NCBI RefSeq assembly: GCF_001426745.1
Contig: NZ_LMFI01000010.1
Location: 1,474,652 to 1,538,651 of the forward strand
Direction of reading: 5' to 3'
Length of the DNA: 64,000 nt
DNA from: Nocardioides sp. Root140
Lineage (GTDB): Bacteria > Actinomycetota > Actinomycetes > Propionibacteriales > Nocardioidaceae
Positions 9,326-17,254 of this stretch are shown here, piece after piece. The position numbers were made by a program, and so were the translations under genes. The notes below the pieces were generated by a model. It was not told the origin of the DNA. It did no database searches and worked only from the letters and a program-made list of their open reading frames with translations. Each line of letters begins with the position of its first letter. Position 1 is the stretch's first letter.

Positions 9326-9440
9326 GGCCGCGATCACCGGTCTCGCCGGGAATGATCGTCGGTGGGGTCGTGTTGAGTCAGGTGCACGACCCAGTCCAAG
9401 CTTCCAGCCCGGACAGCCCGGGAACCAGAAAGGGATAACC

Positions 9441-9767
9441 GTGGGCAACATTGCAGCCGTGACCGACGCCGAGTTCGACGCCGAGGTCCTCAAGTCCGAC
9501 AAGCCCGTCCTCGTGGACTTCTGGGCCGAGTGGTGCGGCCCGTGCCGCCAGGTCGCCCCGATCCTCGACGAGATCGCCGGCCAGCACGGCGACAAGATCG
9601 GCTTCTTCAAGCTGAATGTCGACGAGAACCCGGTCACCCCGGCGACCTACCGCGTCACCGGCATCCCGACGATCAACGTCTACCAGAACGGCGAGGTCGT
9701 GAAGTCCATCGTCGGCGCGAAGCCCAAGGCCGCGCTGCTGAAGGAACTCGACCAGTTCATCAACTGA
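9441..9767 (+). CDS. trxA: Thioredoxin
   Basis: Small cytoplasmic dithiol reductase, 108 residues. The active site is WAEWCGPCRQVAPIL with the canonical CGPC, and the cis-Pro loop TGIPTINVY is present. The GTG at 9441 has AAGGG upstream and gives the normal thioredoxin length; longer readings start inside the trxB tail. It is the electron acceptor of TrxB just upstream. The gene meets the GNAT gene tail to tail, with stops only 2 bases apart. Confidence 0.97.
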   Translation: MGNIAAVTDAEFDAEVLKSDKPVLVDFWAEWCGPCRQVAPILDEIAGQHGDKIGFFKLNVDENPVTPATYRVTGIPTINVYQNGEVVKSIVGAKPKAALLKELDQFIN

Positions 9768-9769
9768 TC

Positions 9770-10429
9770 TCAGCTCAGTCCCCCACGCGCCGGAGGCAGC
9801 CCCCCAGGGGCGGTCTTCGGCGCTGGTCGTTTCGGGCGCACCACACCCAGCAGGCGCTCCACCGCCTGCTCCACCTCGTCCTTCCAGGTGAGCACCGACC
9901 GGAGCTCCATCCGCAGCCGCGGGTGGGTGGGGTGCGCCCGTTGCGTCTTGAAGCCCACCCGGGTGAGGAACCCCGCCGGTACGACGCAGTGCCCCAGGCC
10001 CTGCTCACGCGTCGAGCCGAACGCCTCCACGGCACGCACCTCCCCGCGCTTGATCAGGTCCTTGGCCAGGCCCTGGATCAGCAACCGTCCGATGCCGTGC
10101 CCGGTCCACGCCGGGTCGACGTACACCGTGGTCAGGACCAGCGCATCGGGTGAGACCGGCGCCGTCGGGAAGGCCGAGACACCCGGCACCCAGGCGGTCG
10201 GTGCGTAGATCAGGTAGCCCACGGCCTCGTCGTCGACCATGGCCACCCGCCCGCACGAGCCCCACTCCCGGAGAACCTCGGAGATCCAGGCCTCCTTCTC
10301 GCAGGCCGACTCCTCGGCGTCGAGCCGGTCACGGCGTACCGGGTCGAGCTGCCAGAACAGGCAGTGCTGGCAGGGCTGGGGCAACCCGTCGAGGTTGTCC
10401 AGCGTCAGGGGCACCGTCTTGCGTGACAT
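9770..10429 (-). CDS. GNAT family N-acetyltransferase
   Basis: 219 residues. It opens with SRKTVPLTLDNLDGLPQPC and contains a CxxC-like pair (PCQHCLFW). The acetyl-CoA core carries VYVDPAWTGHGIGRLLIQGLAKDLIKRG, the Q/RxxGxG/A motif being HGIGRLL. Substrate unknown. The start at 10429 is chosen because GGAG lies 8 bases upstream and the N terminus matches family members I recall; an in-frame ATG at 10489 has a poorer ribosome site. A member of this family is commonly found between trxA and the parB cluster in Nocardioides-like genomes. It is divergent from the acyltransferase gene (106 bp between starts). Confidence 0.85.
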   Translation of the reverse strand: MSRKTVPLTLDNLDGLPQPCQHCLFWQLDPVRRDRLDAEESACEKEAWISEVLREWGSCGRVAMVDDEAVGYLIYAPTAWVPGVSAFPTAPVSPDALVLTTVYVDPAWTGHGIGRLLIQGLAKDLIKRGEVRAVEAFGSTREQGLGHCVVPAGFLTRVGFKTQRAHPTHPRLRMELRSVLTWKDEVEQAVERLLGVVRPKRPAPKTAPGGLPPARGGLS

Positions 10430-10535
10430 CACCGGCTCTCCGGGGTCGCGCCACGGTGTCAGGGCTCCCTGCCTGTGCGCGACCGCCATGCATCCCTCAT
10501 GCTAGTGGTCACCATCACCCGCCGAGGAGCATCCG

Positions 10536-11306
10536 TTGCGCGACTTCACGTACCCGTCGATCATCACCACCGCCAAGGGCCTGTTCCGAGCCCTCGGCCT
10601 CAGGTTCACGATGACCGGCACCGAGCACGTGCCCCGCGAGGGCGGCGTGCTCCTGGCCTGCAACCACATCGGGTACGCCGACTTCGTGTTCGGCGGCCTC
10701 GCCGCAAACCCGTCCGGCCGCAAGGTCCGGTTCATGGCAAAGCGCGAGATCTTCGACCACAAGATCGCCGGGCCGGTGATGCGCTCCATGCACCACATCC
10801 GCGTCGACCGGGCCGACGGCCTCGACTCGTTCCACGAGGCGGTCCGCTACCTGCGTGAGGGAGAGGCCGTCGGCATCTTCCCCGAGGCCACCATCTCCCG
10901 GTCGTTCCAGATCAAGGAGATCAAGAGCGGCGCCGTCCGCATCGCCGCCGAGGCCGGCGTACCCCTCCTCCCGGTGATCATGTGGGGCACGCACCGGATC
11001 ATCACCAAGGACCACCCCAAGGACTTCTCCCGCGGCAAGACCATCGCGCTGGCCGTGGGTGAGCCGTTGCACCCGACCGGCGAGGACCCGGTCGCCGAGG
11101 CCGCCGAGCTGAAGGCGGCCCTGCAGAAGCTGCTCGACGAGACGATCCGGGCCTACCCCGCCGCCGAGCAGCCCGGGGGCTCCTGGTGGCTGCCCAAGTC
11201 GTACGGCGGCTCGGCCCCCACGCTCGAGGAGGCCGAGGTGCTCGACGCCAACGAGAAGCGCGAGCGGGCCGCCAAGCGCGCCGCCAAGCGGGCCGCCAAG
11301 AAGTGA
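10536..11306 (+). CDS. 1-acyl-glycerol-3-phosphate acyltransferase (PlsC-like)
   Basis: Membrane-associated acyltransferase that would esterify lysophosphatidic acid in phospholipid synthesis. 256 residues with the family blocks NHIGYAD (NHX4D catalytic motif), MAKREIF, and FPEAT (variant of FPEGT), then VPLLPVIMWGTHRI. The start is a TTG at 10536 preceded by GAGGAG. The C terminus ends in a strongly basic Lys/Ala/Arg tail (AKRAAKRAAKRAAKK), perhaps for acidic membrane binding. It is followed within 6 bases by a perfect palindrome that could end its transcript. Exact acceptor lipid not decidable from sequence. Confidence 0.9.
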   Translation: MRDFTYPSIITTAKGLFRALGLRFTMTGTEHVPREGGVLLACNHIGYADFVFGGLAANPSGRKVRFMAKREIFDHKIAGPVMRSMHHIRVDRADGLDSFHEAVRYLREGEAVGIFPEATISRSFQIKEIKSGAVRIAAEAGVPLLPVIMWGTHRIITKDHPKDFSRGKTIALAVGEPLHPTGEDPVAEAAELKAALQKLLDETIRAYPAAEQPGGSWWLPKSYGGSAPTLEEAEVLDANEKRERAAKRAAKRAAKK

Positions 11307-11311
11307 TGCTG

Positions 11312-11341
11312 CAGGTTTCCCCGGCGCGCCGGGGAAACCTG
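11312..11341. terminator. 30-base perfect palindrome after the acyltransferase gene
   Basis: Two 15-base arms with no spacer (left arm CAGGTTTCCCCGGCG) form a self-complementary block starting 6 bases after the plsC-like stop. There is no T tract, so it is at best a terminator of the strong-stem type; with no loop it may equally be a protein-binding or cruciform site. Confidence 0.55.
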
Positions 11342-11389
11342 TACTTCCCACGAGAGATCTGCCGTGGGGAGCGCGTGCTTTCCGTGGGA

Positions 11390-11405
11390 TGTTCCCCGTG
11401 AAACA
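11390..11405. promoter_or_regulatory. Degenerate ParB-binding (parS-like) site
   Basis: TGTTCCCCGTGAAACA matches 14 of 16 bases of the bacterial parS consensus TGTTTCACGTGAAACA. It lies 107 bases beyond the 3' end of parB, between two long palindromes. Confidence 0.5.
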
Positions 11406-11407
11406 AG

Positions 11408-11441
11408 CGATATGTGGTTTTGTCGACAAAACCACATATCG
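11408..11441. repeat. 34-base perfect palindrome centred on GTCGAC
   Basis: Seventeen-base arms (left arm CGATATGTGGTTTTGTC) meet at GTCGAC with no spacer. The block is AT-rich in a very GC-rich region. It contains TTGTCGACAA, one base from an actinobacterial DnaA box on each strand and shared with the palindrome inside dnaA (17644-17665). It could be a bidirectional terminator between convergent plsC-like and parB genes or a binding site. Confidence 0.75.
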
Positions 11442-11469
11442 ATATCGTGACTTGTGACGAAACCAGAAC

Positions 11470-11500
11470 GCCCGACCCCGTCTGATCGCCGGGGCCGGGC
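11470..11500 (-). terminator. Likely parB operon terminator
   Basis: A GC-rich hairpin (GCCCGACCCC against GGGGCCGGGC, one mismatch, 11-base loop) sits 11 bases past the parB stop on the minus strand. Confidence 0.6.
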
Positions 11501-11511
11501 CTTCACGGAAC

Positions 11512-12576
11512 TCAGATCGGGCGGTCCTGGCGGTTGCGGGGGTCCATGACATCGACGATGCGGCGCAGGTCCTCCATCGAGGCGAACTCGACGGTGATCT
11601 TGCCCTTGCTGCGTCCCAGGTCGACCTTGACCCGGGTCTCGAAGCGGTCGGAGAGCCTCTCGGCGAGATCGGCGAGGCCGGGTGCCGTCGGCTTGTTGCG
11701 CGCCGAACGGGTGCCCTTGCCGCCATGGTCGCCCACGGAGACGATCTCCTCGAGGCCCCGCACGCTGATCCCCTCGGCCACCACGCGCTGGGCGAGCCGG
11801 TCCTGGATGTCGCCGTCCTCGACCGCGAGGAGTGAGCGAGCGTGGCCCGCGGAGAGGACCCCGGCAGCGACTCGGCGCTGCACAGCGGGAGAGAGCTTGA
11901 GCAGCCGCAACGTGTTGGAGATCTGCGGTCGCGAGCGACCGATCCGGCCGGCGAGGTCCTCGTGCGTGCAGCCGAAGTCCTCGAGCATCTGCGAGTAGGC
12001 GGCCGCCTCCTCGAGCGGGTTCAACTGCGAACGGTGCAGGTTCTCCAGCAGCGCGTCGCGCAGCATGTCGTTGTCGCCGGTCTGACGCACGATCGCCGGG
12101 ATGAACTCCTGGCCGGCCTCCTGCGAGGCCCGCCACCGGCGCTCACCCATGATCAGCTCGTACGCCGGCTCACCGTCGGCGCCGTCCTCGTCGAGGCGAC
12201 GTACGACGATCGGCTGGAGGAGGCCGACCTCGCGGATCGAGTGGACCAGCTCCGCCATCGCCTCCTCCTCGAAGACCTGGCGCGGCTGACGGGCGTTCGG
12301 GGTGATCGACTTGAGCGGGAGCTCGGCGAAGTAGGCCCCCGCGACCAGGGGAGCCTCCACTGAGGGAGTGTCGCCGGCGTCGACTGCTGCGGCGCCCGCA
12401 CCGTCCTGCGGCGTGGCTGCCGACGACATGGCGCCGACGGCGTAGTAAGTAGGGGTCGACGCGTGACCCGGCGTGCCGTCTGTTGACGGTGCGTCCTGGG
12501 GCTCCGCGGGAGCGGTCGGGATCAGCGCACCGAGGCCACGTCCGAGGCCACGTCGCTGGGTCTGCTTCTGGTTCAT
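11512..12576 (-). CDS. parB: Chromosome-partitioning protein ParB
   Basis: CTP-dependent clamp that loads at parS sites and organises the origin for segregation. 354 residues: the N-terminal RRGLGRGLGALIP tag for ParA contact; the CTP-binding region ITPNARQPRQVF and GERRWRASQEAG; a helix-turn-helix (EDLAGRIGRSRPQISNTLRLL); and a C-terminal dimer domain. The linker (about 20-75) is low complexity. Its start overlaps the parA stop by 4 bases (ATGA), so the two are coupled. Four parS-like sites lie within 11 kb. Confidence 0.97.
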   Translation of the reverse strand: MNQKQTQRRGLGRGLGALIPTAPAEPQDAPSTDGTPGHASTPTYYAVGAMSSAATPQDGAGAAAVDAGDTPSVEAPLVAGAYFAELPLKSITPNARQPRQVFEEEAMAELVHSIREVGLLQPIVVRRLDEDGADGEPAYELIMGERRWRASQEAGQEFIPAIVRQTGDNDMLRDALLENLHRSQLNPLEEAAAYSQMLEDFGCTHEDLAGRIGRSRPQISNTLRLLKLSPAVQRRVAAGVLSAGHARSLLAVEDGDIQDRLAQRVVAEGISVRGLEEIVSVGDHGGKGTRSARNKPTAPGLADLAERLSDRFETRVKVDLGRSKGKITVEFASMEDLRRIVDVMDPRNRQDRPI

Positions 12577-13673
12577 GCCTTCGCTCCCTTGGTCGCCATC
12601 TCGCGCGCCGCTTCCAGGTAGCTGAGTGCCCCCGGTGATCCCGGATCGTAGGTCATCACGGTCTGACCGTAGGAAGGGGCCTCCGAGACCCGGACGGAAC
12701 GAGGGATCGAGGTCTTGAGCACCGTGTCGCCGAAGTGTTCTCGTACCTCGTCGGCCACACCTGCGGCCAGTCGCGTGCGGGCGTCGTACATGGTGATCAG
12801 GATCGTGGTGACGTCGAGGCGGTTGTTGAGGTGCTTCTTCACCATGTCGACGGTCTCGAGCAGCTGTCCGAGCCCCTCGAGCGCGTAGTACTCCGCCTGG
12901 ATCGGGATCAGCATCTCCGCGCCGGCCACGAGCGCGTTGAGGGTGAGCAGACCCAAGGACGGCGGGCAGTCGATGAGCACGTAGTCGAAGCGCTCCTCGC
13001 CGGCCTCCGCCTCGGTGCCGACGAGGGGGTGCGCGTCGATCGCCTTCTGGAGGCGGCTCTCGCGCGCCACCACGGAGACCAGCTCGATCTCCGCGCCGGC
13101 CAGGTCGATGGTCGCGGGGACCACCGAGAGGTTCTCGAACTCGGGGCTCTGGCTGGCGACCTCTGCGAGGGGGGAGCCCTCGACGAGCATGTCGTACGTC
13201 GAGGGCACGCCGCGGTGGTGCTCGACCGAAAGTGCGGTCGACGCGTTGCCCTGAGGGTCGAGGTCGATGACCAGGACACGCTGGCCGAGCTGGACGAGCG
13301 CGGCGGCCAGGTTCACGGTCGAGGTGGTCTTGCCCACGCCGCCCTTCTGGTTGGCCACGACCATCACCCGGGTCTGGGCCGGGCGACCGACCGACGGGCG
13401 ACCGAAGGCCGAGCGTCGAGCCAGGATGGAGTGCTCGGCGGCTCGCGCCAGCGGCGTGCTCTCGCTCTGGAAGGTGGGCTCCGAATCCGCGACCTCCGCG
13501 GCCGTTCGGACCACGAATCCGGGGGTGGAGGCCGATGTTTCACGTGAAACCACGGAATCCTCTTCCTGTGGAGAATGGACCTGACTCTGTGGAGAACCAC
13601 GCTCAGCAGAGGTGTTTTCCCCGGTGGATAACTCTTGATCGGGTGCTGCAGGTGACTCGAAAAGGCCGCTCAT
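12573..13673 (-). CDS. parA: Chromosome-partitioning ATPase ParA (Soj)
   Basis: Walker-type ATPase that moves ParB-bound origins over the nucleoid. 366 residues. After an unusually long variable N-terminal region (about 95 residues, which itself spells out a parS site) come the deviant Walker A NQKGGVGKTTSTVN (near 107), VLVIDLDPQGNAST, and the DYVLIDCPPSLGLLTLNA Walker B. I start at the ATG at 13673, which overlaps the rsmG stop by 4 bases. The first ~95 residues are poorly conserved and may be disordered. Confidence 0.95.
   Translation of the reverse strand: MSGLFESPAAPDQELSTGENTSAERGSPQSQVHSPQEEDSVVSRETSASTPGFVVRTAAEVADSEPTFQSESTPLARAAEHSILARRSAFGRPSVGRPAQTRVMVVANQKGGVGKTTSTVNLAAALVQLGQRVLVIDLDPQGNASTALSVEHHRGVPSTYDMLVEGSPLAEVASQSPEFENLSVVPATIDLAGAEIELVSVVARESRLQKAIDAHPLVGTEAEAGEERFDYVLIDCPPSLGLLTLNALVAGAEMLIPIQAEYYALEGLGQLLETVDMVKKHLNNRLDVTTILITMYDARTRLAAGVADEVREHFGDTVLKTSIPRSVRVSEAPSYGQTVMTYDPGSPGALSYLEAAREMATKGAKA
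13536..13551. promoter_or_regulatory. parS: parS site inside parA
   Basis: TGTTTCACGTGAAACC matches 15 of 16 consensus bases with a perfect 14-base palindromic core. It lies in the parA N-terminal coding region, about 3.7 kb from the dnaA start. Expected ParB loading site. Confidence 0.93.
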
Positions 13674-14398
13674 GAGCCACGCCGGGCCTGCCGGCGGGAA
13701 CGCTTCGAGCCACCACCTGCCGGAGCGTCCAAACGTACCGTCGGGAGGCCTGCCCATGCCACTCTCACGGCATACGTGAGCGGATCGACCAGGCCTTCGC
13801 CCAGCACGACTGTCTCAGGGGGAGTGCAGCCCAGCTTCGCAAGCACGGGGGCGGCCTCGACGATCTCGTCCTCGACCGAGGATCCCTTCATCGCCACGAG
13901 GGCTCCCTCGGCGGAGACCAGCGGCATCGACCACTCCAGCAACCGACCCAGCGGTGCCACCGCGCGGGAGGTGACGACGTCGAAGGTGCGACGGCCGTGC
14001 AGGGCGTCTGCACGGCCGCGGACCACCTCGACGTTCTCGAGCGCCAAGGCTTCGACGACTTCATTCAGATAGGTCGTGCGACGCAACAGTGGCTCTACGA
14101 GCGTGATCTGGAGGTCAGGCCGCGCGATCGCCAGCACGAGCCCGGGGAGACCGGCCCCGCTGCCGATGTCGCAGACGCTCATGTTCTCGGGTATCGCGTC
14201 ACCGAGCACGGCACAGTTCAACAGATGGCGCTCCCACAGGCGGGGCGCCTCACGGGGGCCGATCAGCCCACGGACCACGCCGGCGTCGGCAAGGGAGGCG
14301 GCGTACGCCTCGATGAGGGGGAGTCGCGAAGATGCGAACACCCTCCGCGCCGCCTCCGGAGTCTCCGGGGGCGCGGAGGGTGTTTCACGTGAAACCAC
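13670..14398 (-). CDS. rsmG: 16S rRNA (guanine527-N7)-methyltransferase RsmG
   Basis: Methylates G527 of 16S rRNA using SAM. 242 residues with SAM motif CDIGSGAGLPGLVLAIARPDL, VEPLLRRTTYL and the VTSRAVAPLGRLLEW region. The GTG at 14398 is the first plausible start after the jag stop; it gives VVSRETPSAPP, similar to relatives, and a parS site overlaps its first codons, so segregation signal and coding share DNA. No strong ribosome site is visible, so coupling to jag is likely. parA starts within its stop codon. Start position moderately certain. Confidence 0.93.
   Translation of the reverse strand: MVSRETPSAPPETPEAARRVFASSRLPLIEAYAASLADAGVVRGLIGPREAPRLWERHLLNCAVLGDAIPENMSVCDIGSGAGLPGLVLAIARPDLQITLVEPLLRRTTYLNEVVEALALENVEVVRGRADALHGRRTFDVVTSRAVAPLGRLLEWSMPLVSAEGALVAMKGSSVEDEIVEAAPVLAKLGCTPPETVVLGEGLVDPLTYAVRVAWAGLPTVRLDAPAGGGSKRSRRQARRGS
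14381..14396. promoter_or_regulatory. parS: parS site at the start of rsmG
   Basis: TGTTTCACGTGAAACC, identical over 16 bases to the site at 13536, 845 bases away. It covers the first codons of rsmG. Confidence 0.93.
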
Positions 14399-14411
14399 GA
14401 TCAGGAGACCG

Positions 14412-14909
14412 TCACGCCGGAAGCACCACGACGAAGCGACGCGGCTCGGCGCCCTCGGACTCCGACTGCAGGCCGCCGGCTGCCACGGCGTCGTGGACCA
14501 CCTTGCGCTCGAAGGGGGACATCGGGTCGAGGGACACCGGCTCACCGGTCTCCTTGACCTGCGCGATGGTCTCCTCGGCCAGCTTCACCAGGCTCGTCTT
14601 CTGGTCGGCCCGGTAGCCGCCGATGTCGAGCATCAGGCGGGACCGGTCGCCGGTCTCGCGGTAGACCGCAAGGCGGGTGAGCTCCTGGAGGGCCTCGAGG
14701 ACCTCGCCGTTGGAGCCGATGAGCTGCGAGAGGTCGGCGCCGACGATGGACACGGCGGCGCGGTCACCCTCGACGTCCATGTCCAGGTCACCGTCGAGAT
14801 CGGCGATGTCGAGCAGTTCCTCGAGGTAGTCGGCGGCGATGTCGCCCTCCTGCTCGAGACGCTGGATGCGGGAGGGACGCGTGGCGTCCTCGGTCACTTC
14901 TTCACTCAC
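14412..14909 (-). CDS. jag: Jag/KhpB family RNA-binding protein (KH-R3H)
   Basis: 165 residues. A central KH domain has the GXXG-like loop LIGSNGEVLEALQEL (about 70-85) and a C-terminal R3H domain has SPFERKVVHDAV (about 128-139). The N-terminal Jag_N domain of Firmicutes members is missing, as is usual in actinobacteria. The GTG at 14909 is preceded by AAGGAG. It lies between yidC and rsmG, its universal position. In other bacteria KhpB binds many RNAs and affects cell elongation; a direct role here is inference. Confidence 0.93.
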   Translation of the reverse strand: MSEEVTEDATRPSRIQRLEQEGDIAADYLEELLDIADLDGDLDMDVEGDRAAVSIVGADLSQLIGSNGEVLEALQELTRLAVYRETGDRSRLMLDIGGYRADQKTSLVKLAEETIAQVKETGEPVSLDPMSPFERKVVHDAVAAGGLQSESEGAEPRRFVVVLPA

Positions 14910-14938
14910 GTGTGGAACTCCTTGGTGCAATGGGTAGG

Positions 14939-15919
14939 TCAGGGACGCTTCTTCGGCGGACTCTTCTTCTTGTTCGTCCGCTGGCTGCGAGGCTGCTTCT
15001 TCGGCTGCACGCGGGGTGCGACCTTCGGCTCCTCGACGGCCTCGGTGAGGGTGTCGGTGGACACCTCGGCGTCGGTCTTCAGGCCCTTGCGGGCGGCGTG
15101 CGCCTTGTCGCGTTCCGCCTTGGCGGCGGCCGCGGGCGTGCCGGGCACGGGGTTGTTGCGGATCACGTAGAACTGCTGACCCATGGTCCACAGGTTCGAG
15201 ACGGTCCAGTAGATGAGGACACCGATCGGGAACGCGACGCCACCGACGGCGAAGACCACCGGGAGCACGTAGAGCAGCATCTTCTGCTGCTGGGCGTAGG
15301 GGCCGGTCATCGCCGAGGCCGGCATGTTCTTGGTCATCAGCTGACGCTGCGTGGTGAACGTGGTGACCAGCATGGCCAGCACGAAGACCAGCGCCATGAC
15401 CTGCAGGCGGTGGTCGCCGTCAGCCTTGAGGAATGTGCCGGCGAGGTCGACGCCGAAGAGCTTCGAGTCGCCGAACTGACGCGCGGCGGTCTCGTCCAGG
15501 ACGCCGTGCGCCTTGCCCTTCTTCGCCGCCTGGTCGAGCAGGCGGAAGAGGGCAAGGAAGATCGGCATCTGCAGCAGGATCGGCAGGCAGGAGGCGAACG
15601 GGTTGGTCCCGGCCTCCTTGTAGAGCGCCATCGTCTCCTGGGCGAGCCGCTCCCGGTCGTGGCCGTACTTCTTCTGCAGCTCCTTGACCTTCGGCTGCAG
15701 CAGCTGCATGTTGCGTGAAGACTTGATCTGCTTCACGAACAGCGGGATCAGGGCGGCACGGATCACGAGCGTCAGCCCGACGATCGACAACGCCCACGCG
15801 GCACCGCCAGCCGGGTCCATGAACGTGCTGAACAGCTTGTGGAAGCCCACCAGCACGACGGAGATCACGTAGTACAGCGGGACCATGATGAAGTGGCCGA
15901 TGTCGCCGAGGAAGGACAC
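14939..15919 (-). CDS. yidC: Membrane protein insertase YidC
   Basis: Inserts proteins into the cytoplasmic membrane, alone or with Sec. 326 residues of the short Gram-positive type, with five or six membrane helices. The first cytoplasmic loop is charged (KQIKSSRNMQLLQPKVKELQKKYG), followed by the hydrophilic-groove helix TNPFASCLPILLQMPIFLALF. The basic, Lys-rich tail (PKKQPRSQRTNKKKSPPKKRP, split by Gln/Arg) is typical for ribosome contact. The GTG start at 15919 abuts the yidD stop. No lipobox, unlike Bacillus SpoIIIJ. Confidence 0.96.
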   Translation of the reverse strand: MSFLGDIGHFIMVPLYYVISVVLVGFHKLFSTFMDPAGGAAWALSIVGLTLVIRAALIPLFVKQIKSSRNMQLLQPKVKELQKKYGHDRERLAQETMALYKEAGTNPFASCLPILLQMPIFLALFRLLDQAAKKGKAHGVLDETAARQFGDSKLFGVDLAGTFLKADGDHRLQVMALVFVLAMLVTTFTTQRQLMTKNMPASAMTGPYAQQQKMLLYVLPVVFAVGGVAFPIGVLIYWTVSNLWTMGQQFYVIRNNPVPGTPAAAAKAERDKAHAARKGLKTDAEVSTDTLTEAVEEPKVAPRVQPKKQPRSQRTNKKKSPPKKRP

Positions 15920-16168
15920 TCAGGCTCCTTGGAGAGGGGCGGGTGGGGCAGGACGATTGGGTGGCACGGGGTCGTATCCGCCGGCGGCCCACGGGTGACA
16001 GCGTGCCAGACGGCGCACAGCCAGCCAGCTTCCGCGAATGCTGCCGTGACGGGTGACCGCTTCGAGCGCGTACGCCGAGCACGAGGGGTGATAGCGGCAG
16101 ACCTGCCCGTAGAGCGGGCTGATCAACAGGCGATAGGCCTTGAGGAACCAGATCAGGGGGTACTTCAC
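15920..16168 (-). CDS. yidD: Membrane protein insertion efficiency factor YidD
   Basis: 82 residues. Contains the family core LLISPLYGQVCRYHPSCSAYALEAVTRHG with conserved Cys residues, and GSWLAVRRLARCHPWAAGGYDPVP. Amphipathic membrane-associated protein thought to assist YidC. It overlaps rnpA by 4 bases and touches yidC, so all are in one transcript. Confidence 0.95.
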   Translation of the reverse strand: MKYPLIWFLKAYRLLISPLYGQVCRYHPSCSAYALEAVTRHGSIRGSWLAVRRLARCHPWAAGGYDPVPPNRPAPPAPLQGA

Positions 16169-16503
16169 GCGCTCACCCGGCCGAGGGTTCGGGCGAGGTC
16201 GTCGGCCAGGTCGGCGTACGACGCCTCGGCCGAGGCGGGCAGCGCACGGACCACGAGCACGCCGAAGTCCGGGAGCGACGAAAGTTGCTCCCGGACGAGG
16301 TGTCGAAGTCGACGCTTCACGCGATTGCGGATGACCGCATTCCCGACTGCCTTGCTCACCACGAACCCGACACGGACCGGTGCGTCGGTCGCGTCGTCCA
16401 CCCAGAGGTGTACGACGAGCGTCCGCGAACCGGCACGGCGGCCGTTGCGAGATGCGGAACGGAAGTCAGCGCCGGTGGTGAGGCGGTGCTCCCGGGGCAG
16501 CAC
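16165..16503 (-). CDS. rnpA: Ribonuclease P protein component
   Basis: 112 residues. Protein subunit of RNase P, which matures tRNA 5' ends. It shows the opening REHRLTTGADFRSASRNGRR and the RNR signature helix (KAVGNAVIRNRVKRRLRHLVRE). Follows rpmH by 24 bases in the conserved rpmH-rnpA order. Confidence 0.96.
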   Translation of the reverse strand: MLPREHRLTTGADFRSASRNGRRAGSRTLVVHLWVDDATDAPVRVGFVVSKAVGNAVIRNRVKRRLRHLVREQLSSLPDFGVLVVRALPASAEASYADLADDLARTLGRVSA

Positions 16504-16527
16504 GGCCGCGCAGATTCAGCAGCGGGC

Positions 16528-16665
16528 TCAGACAGCGAGCTTGCTGCGACCCTTGCGACGGCGCGTGGACAGGATGGCCCGGCCGGCGCGGGTGCGCATG
16601 CGCAGACGGAAACCGTGCACCTTGTGACGGCGGCGGTTGTTCGGCTGGTAGGTACGCTTGCTCAC
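16528..16665 (-). CDS. rpmH: 50S ribosomal protein L34
   Basis: 45 residues, highly basic, starting at GTG 16665 (VSKRTYQPNNRRRHKVHGFR) and ending GRSKLAV. GGGGAGATAAAG upstream supplies the ribosome site. First gene of the minus-strand rpmH-to-parB cluster and divergent from dnaA. Confidence 0.97.
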   Translation of the reverse strand: MSKRTYQPNNRRRHKVHGFRLRMRTRAGRAILSTRRRKGRSKLAV

Positions 16666-17254
16666 GAGCTTTATCTCCCCTGGAGGATGGGTGTTCAGGA
16701 CTGACGTTCTGATCTGATCGTTCTGGACTGGCGTTGTGGCCATTCCGCTGTTGTTCACACGGTGCCCAACGCGACGGGCAGCTATTCGGCTGGCACCGCC
16801 CACCCACGCAAGGCCCTGCAGGCAGGGCAGTCGTGGACATGCGGCACCGGTCGACACCGGGGTGACCAAGTAACGGTACGCGTTGCGCGAAGAGAGGGTC
16901 AAACTCACCATCCACCAGCCTGTGGATGACGGGTTGATCCGGGGGCCTTCCGCTTGTTACGTTCGCCTCTACCGAGGTTCCCCACGACCCCGATTCCGGA
17001 TCAACGGGCATGCGTCCGTGACCCCCGTCACATTGTCCCGAAAAGGGCCTCTGAACTGGGAAAACGCACCACGATCGATTGCTCCGGAGCGGAATGGGGC
17101 CGGGTTCTCCACAAGGAACACCCGGCGTTCACAGCCTGTGGACAAAGTTGTGGAAAGATTTCCGCCGACCTCGCCGAGGAACGGCGCAGCAGGACGATGT
17201 GAGGCAATCGGCGGCTCCGGCCGCCCCGCGAGCAACAAGTTGGGGGATCCACAG
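16666..17254. other. rpmH-dnaA intergenic region with DnaA-box-like sites
   Basis: 589 bases without a gene. It must hold the divergent promoters of rpmH and dnaA. DnaA-box-like 9-mers: TGTGGACAA at 17137 (perfect actinobacterial box, reverse orientation), and one-mismatch sites TTGTTCACA (16747 area), TGTGGATGA (16921), TTCTCCACA (17105) and GGTGGACAA overlapping the dnaA start. Candidate part of a split origin and of dnaA autoregulation. Confidence 0.6.

Noticed and set aside
11408..11441. dif-type recombination site
   Set aside because: The palindrome lacks the asymmetric XerC/XerD arms and lies beside the origin, not the terminus.
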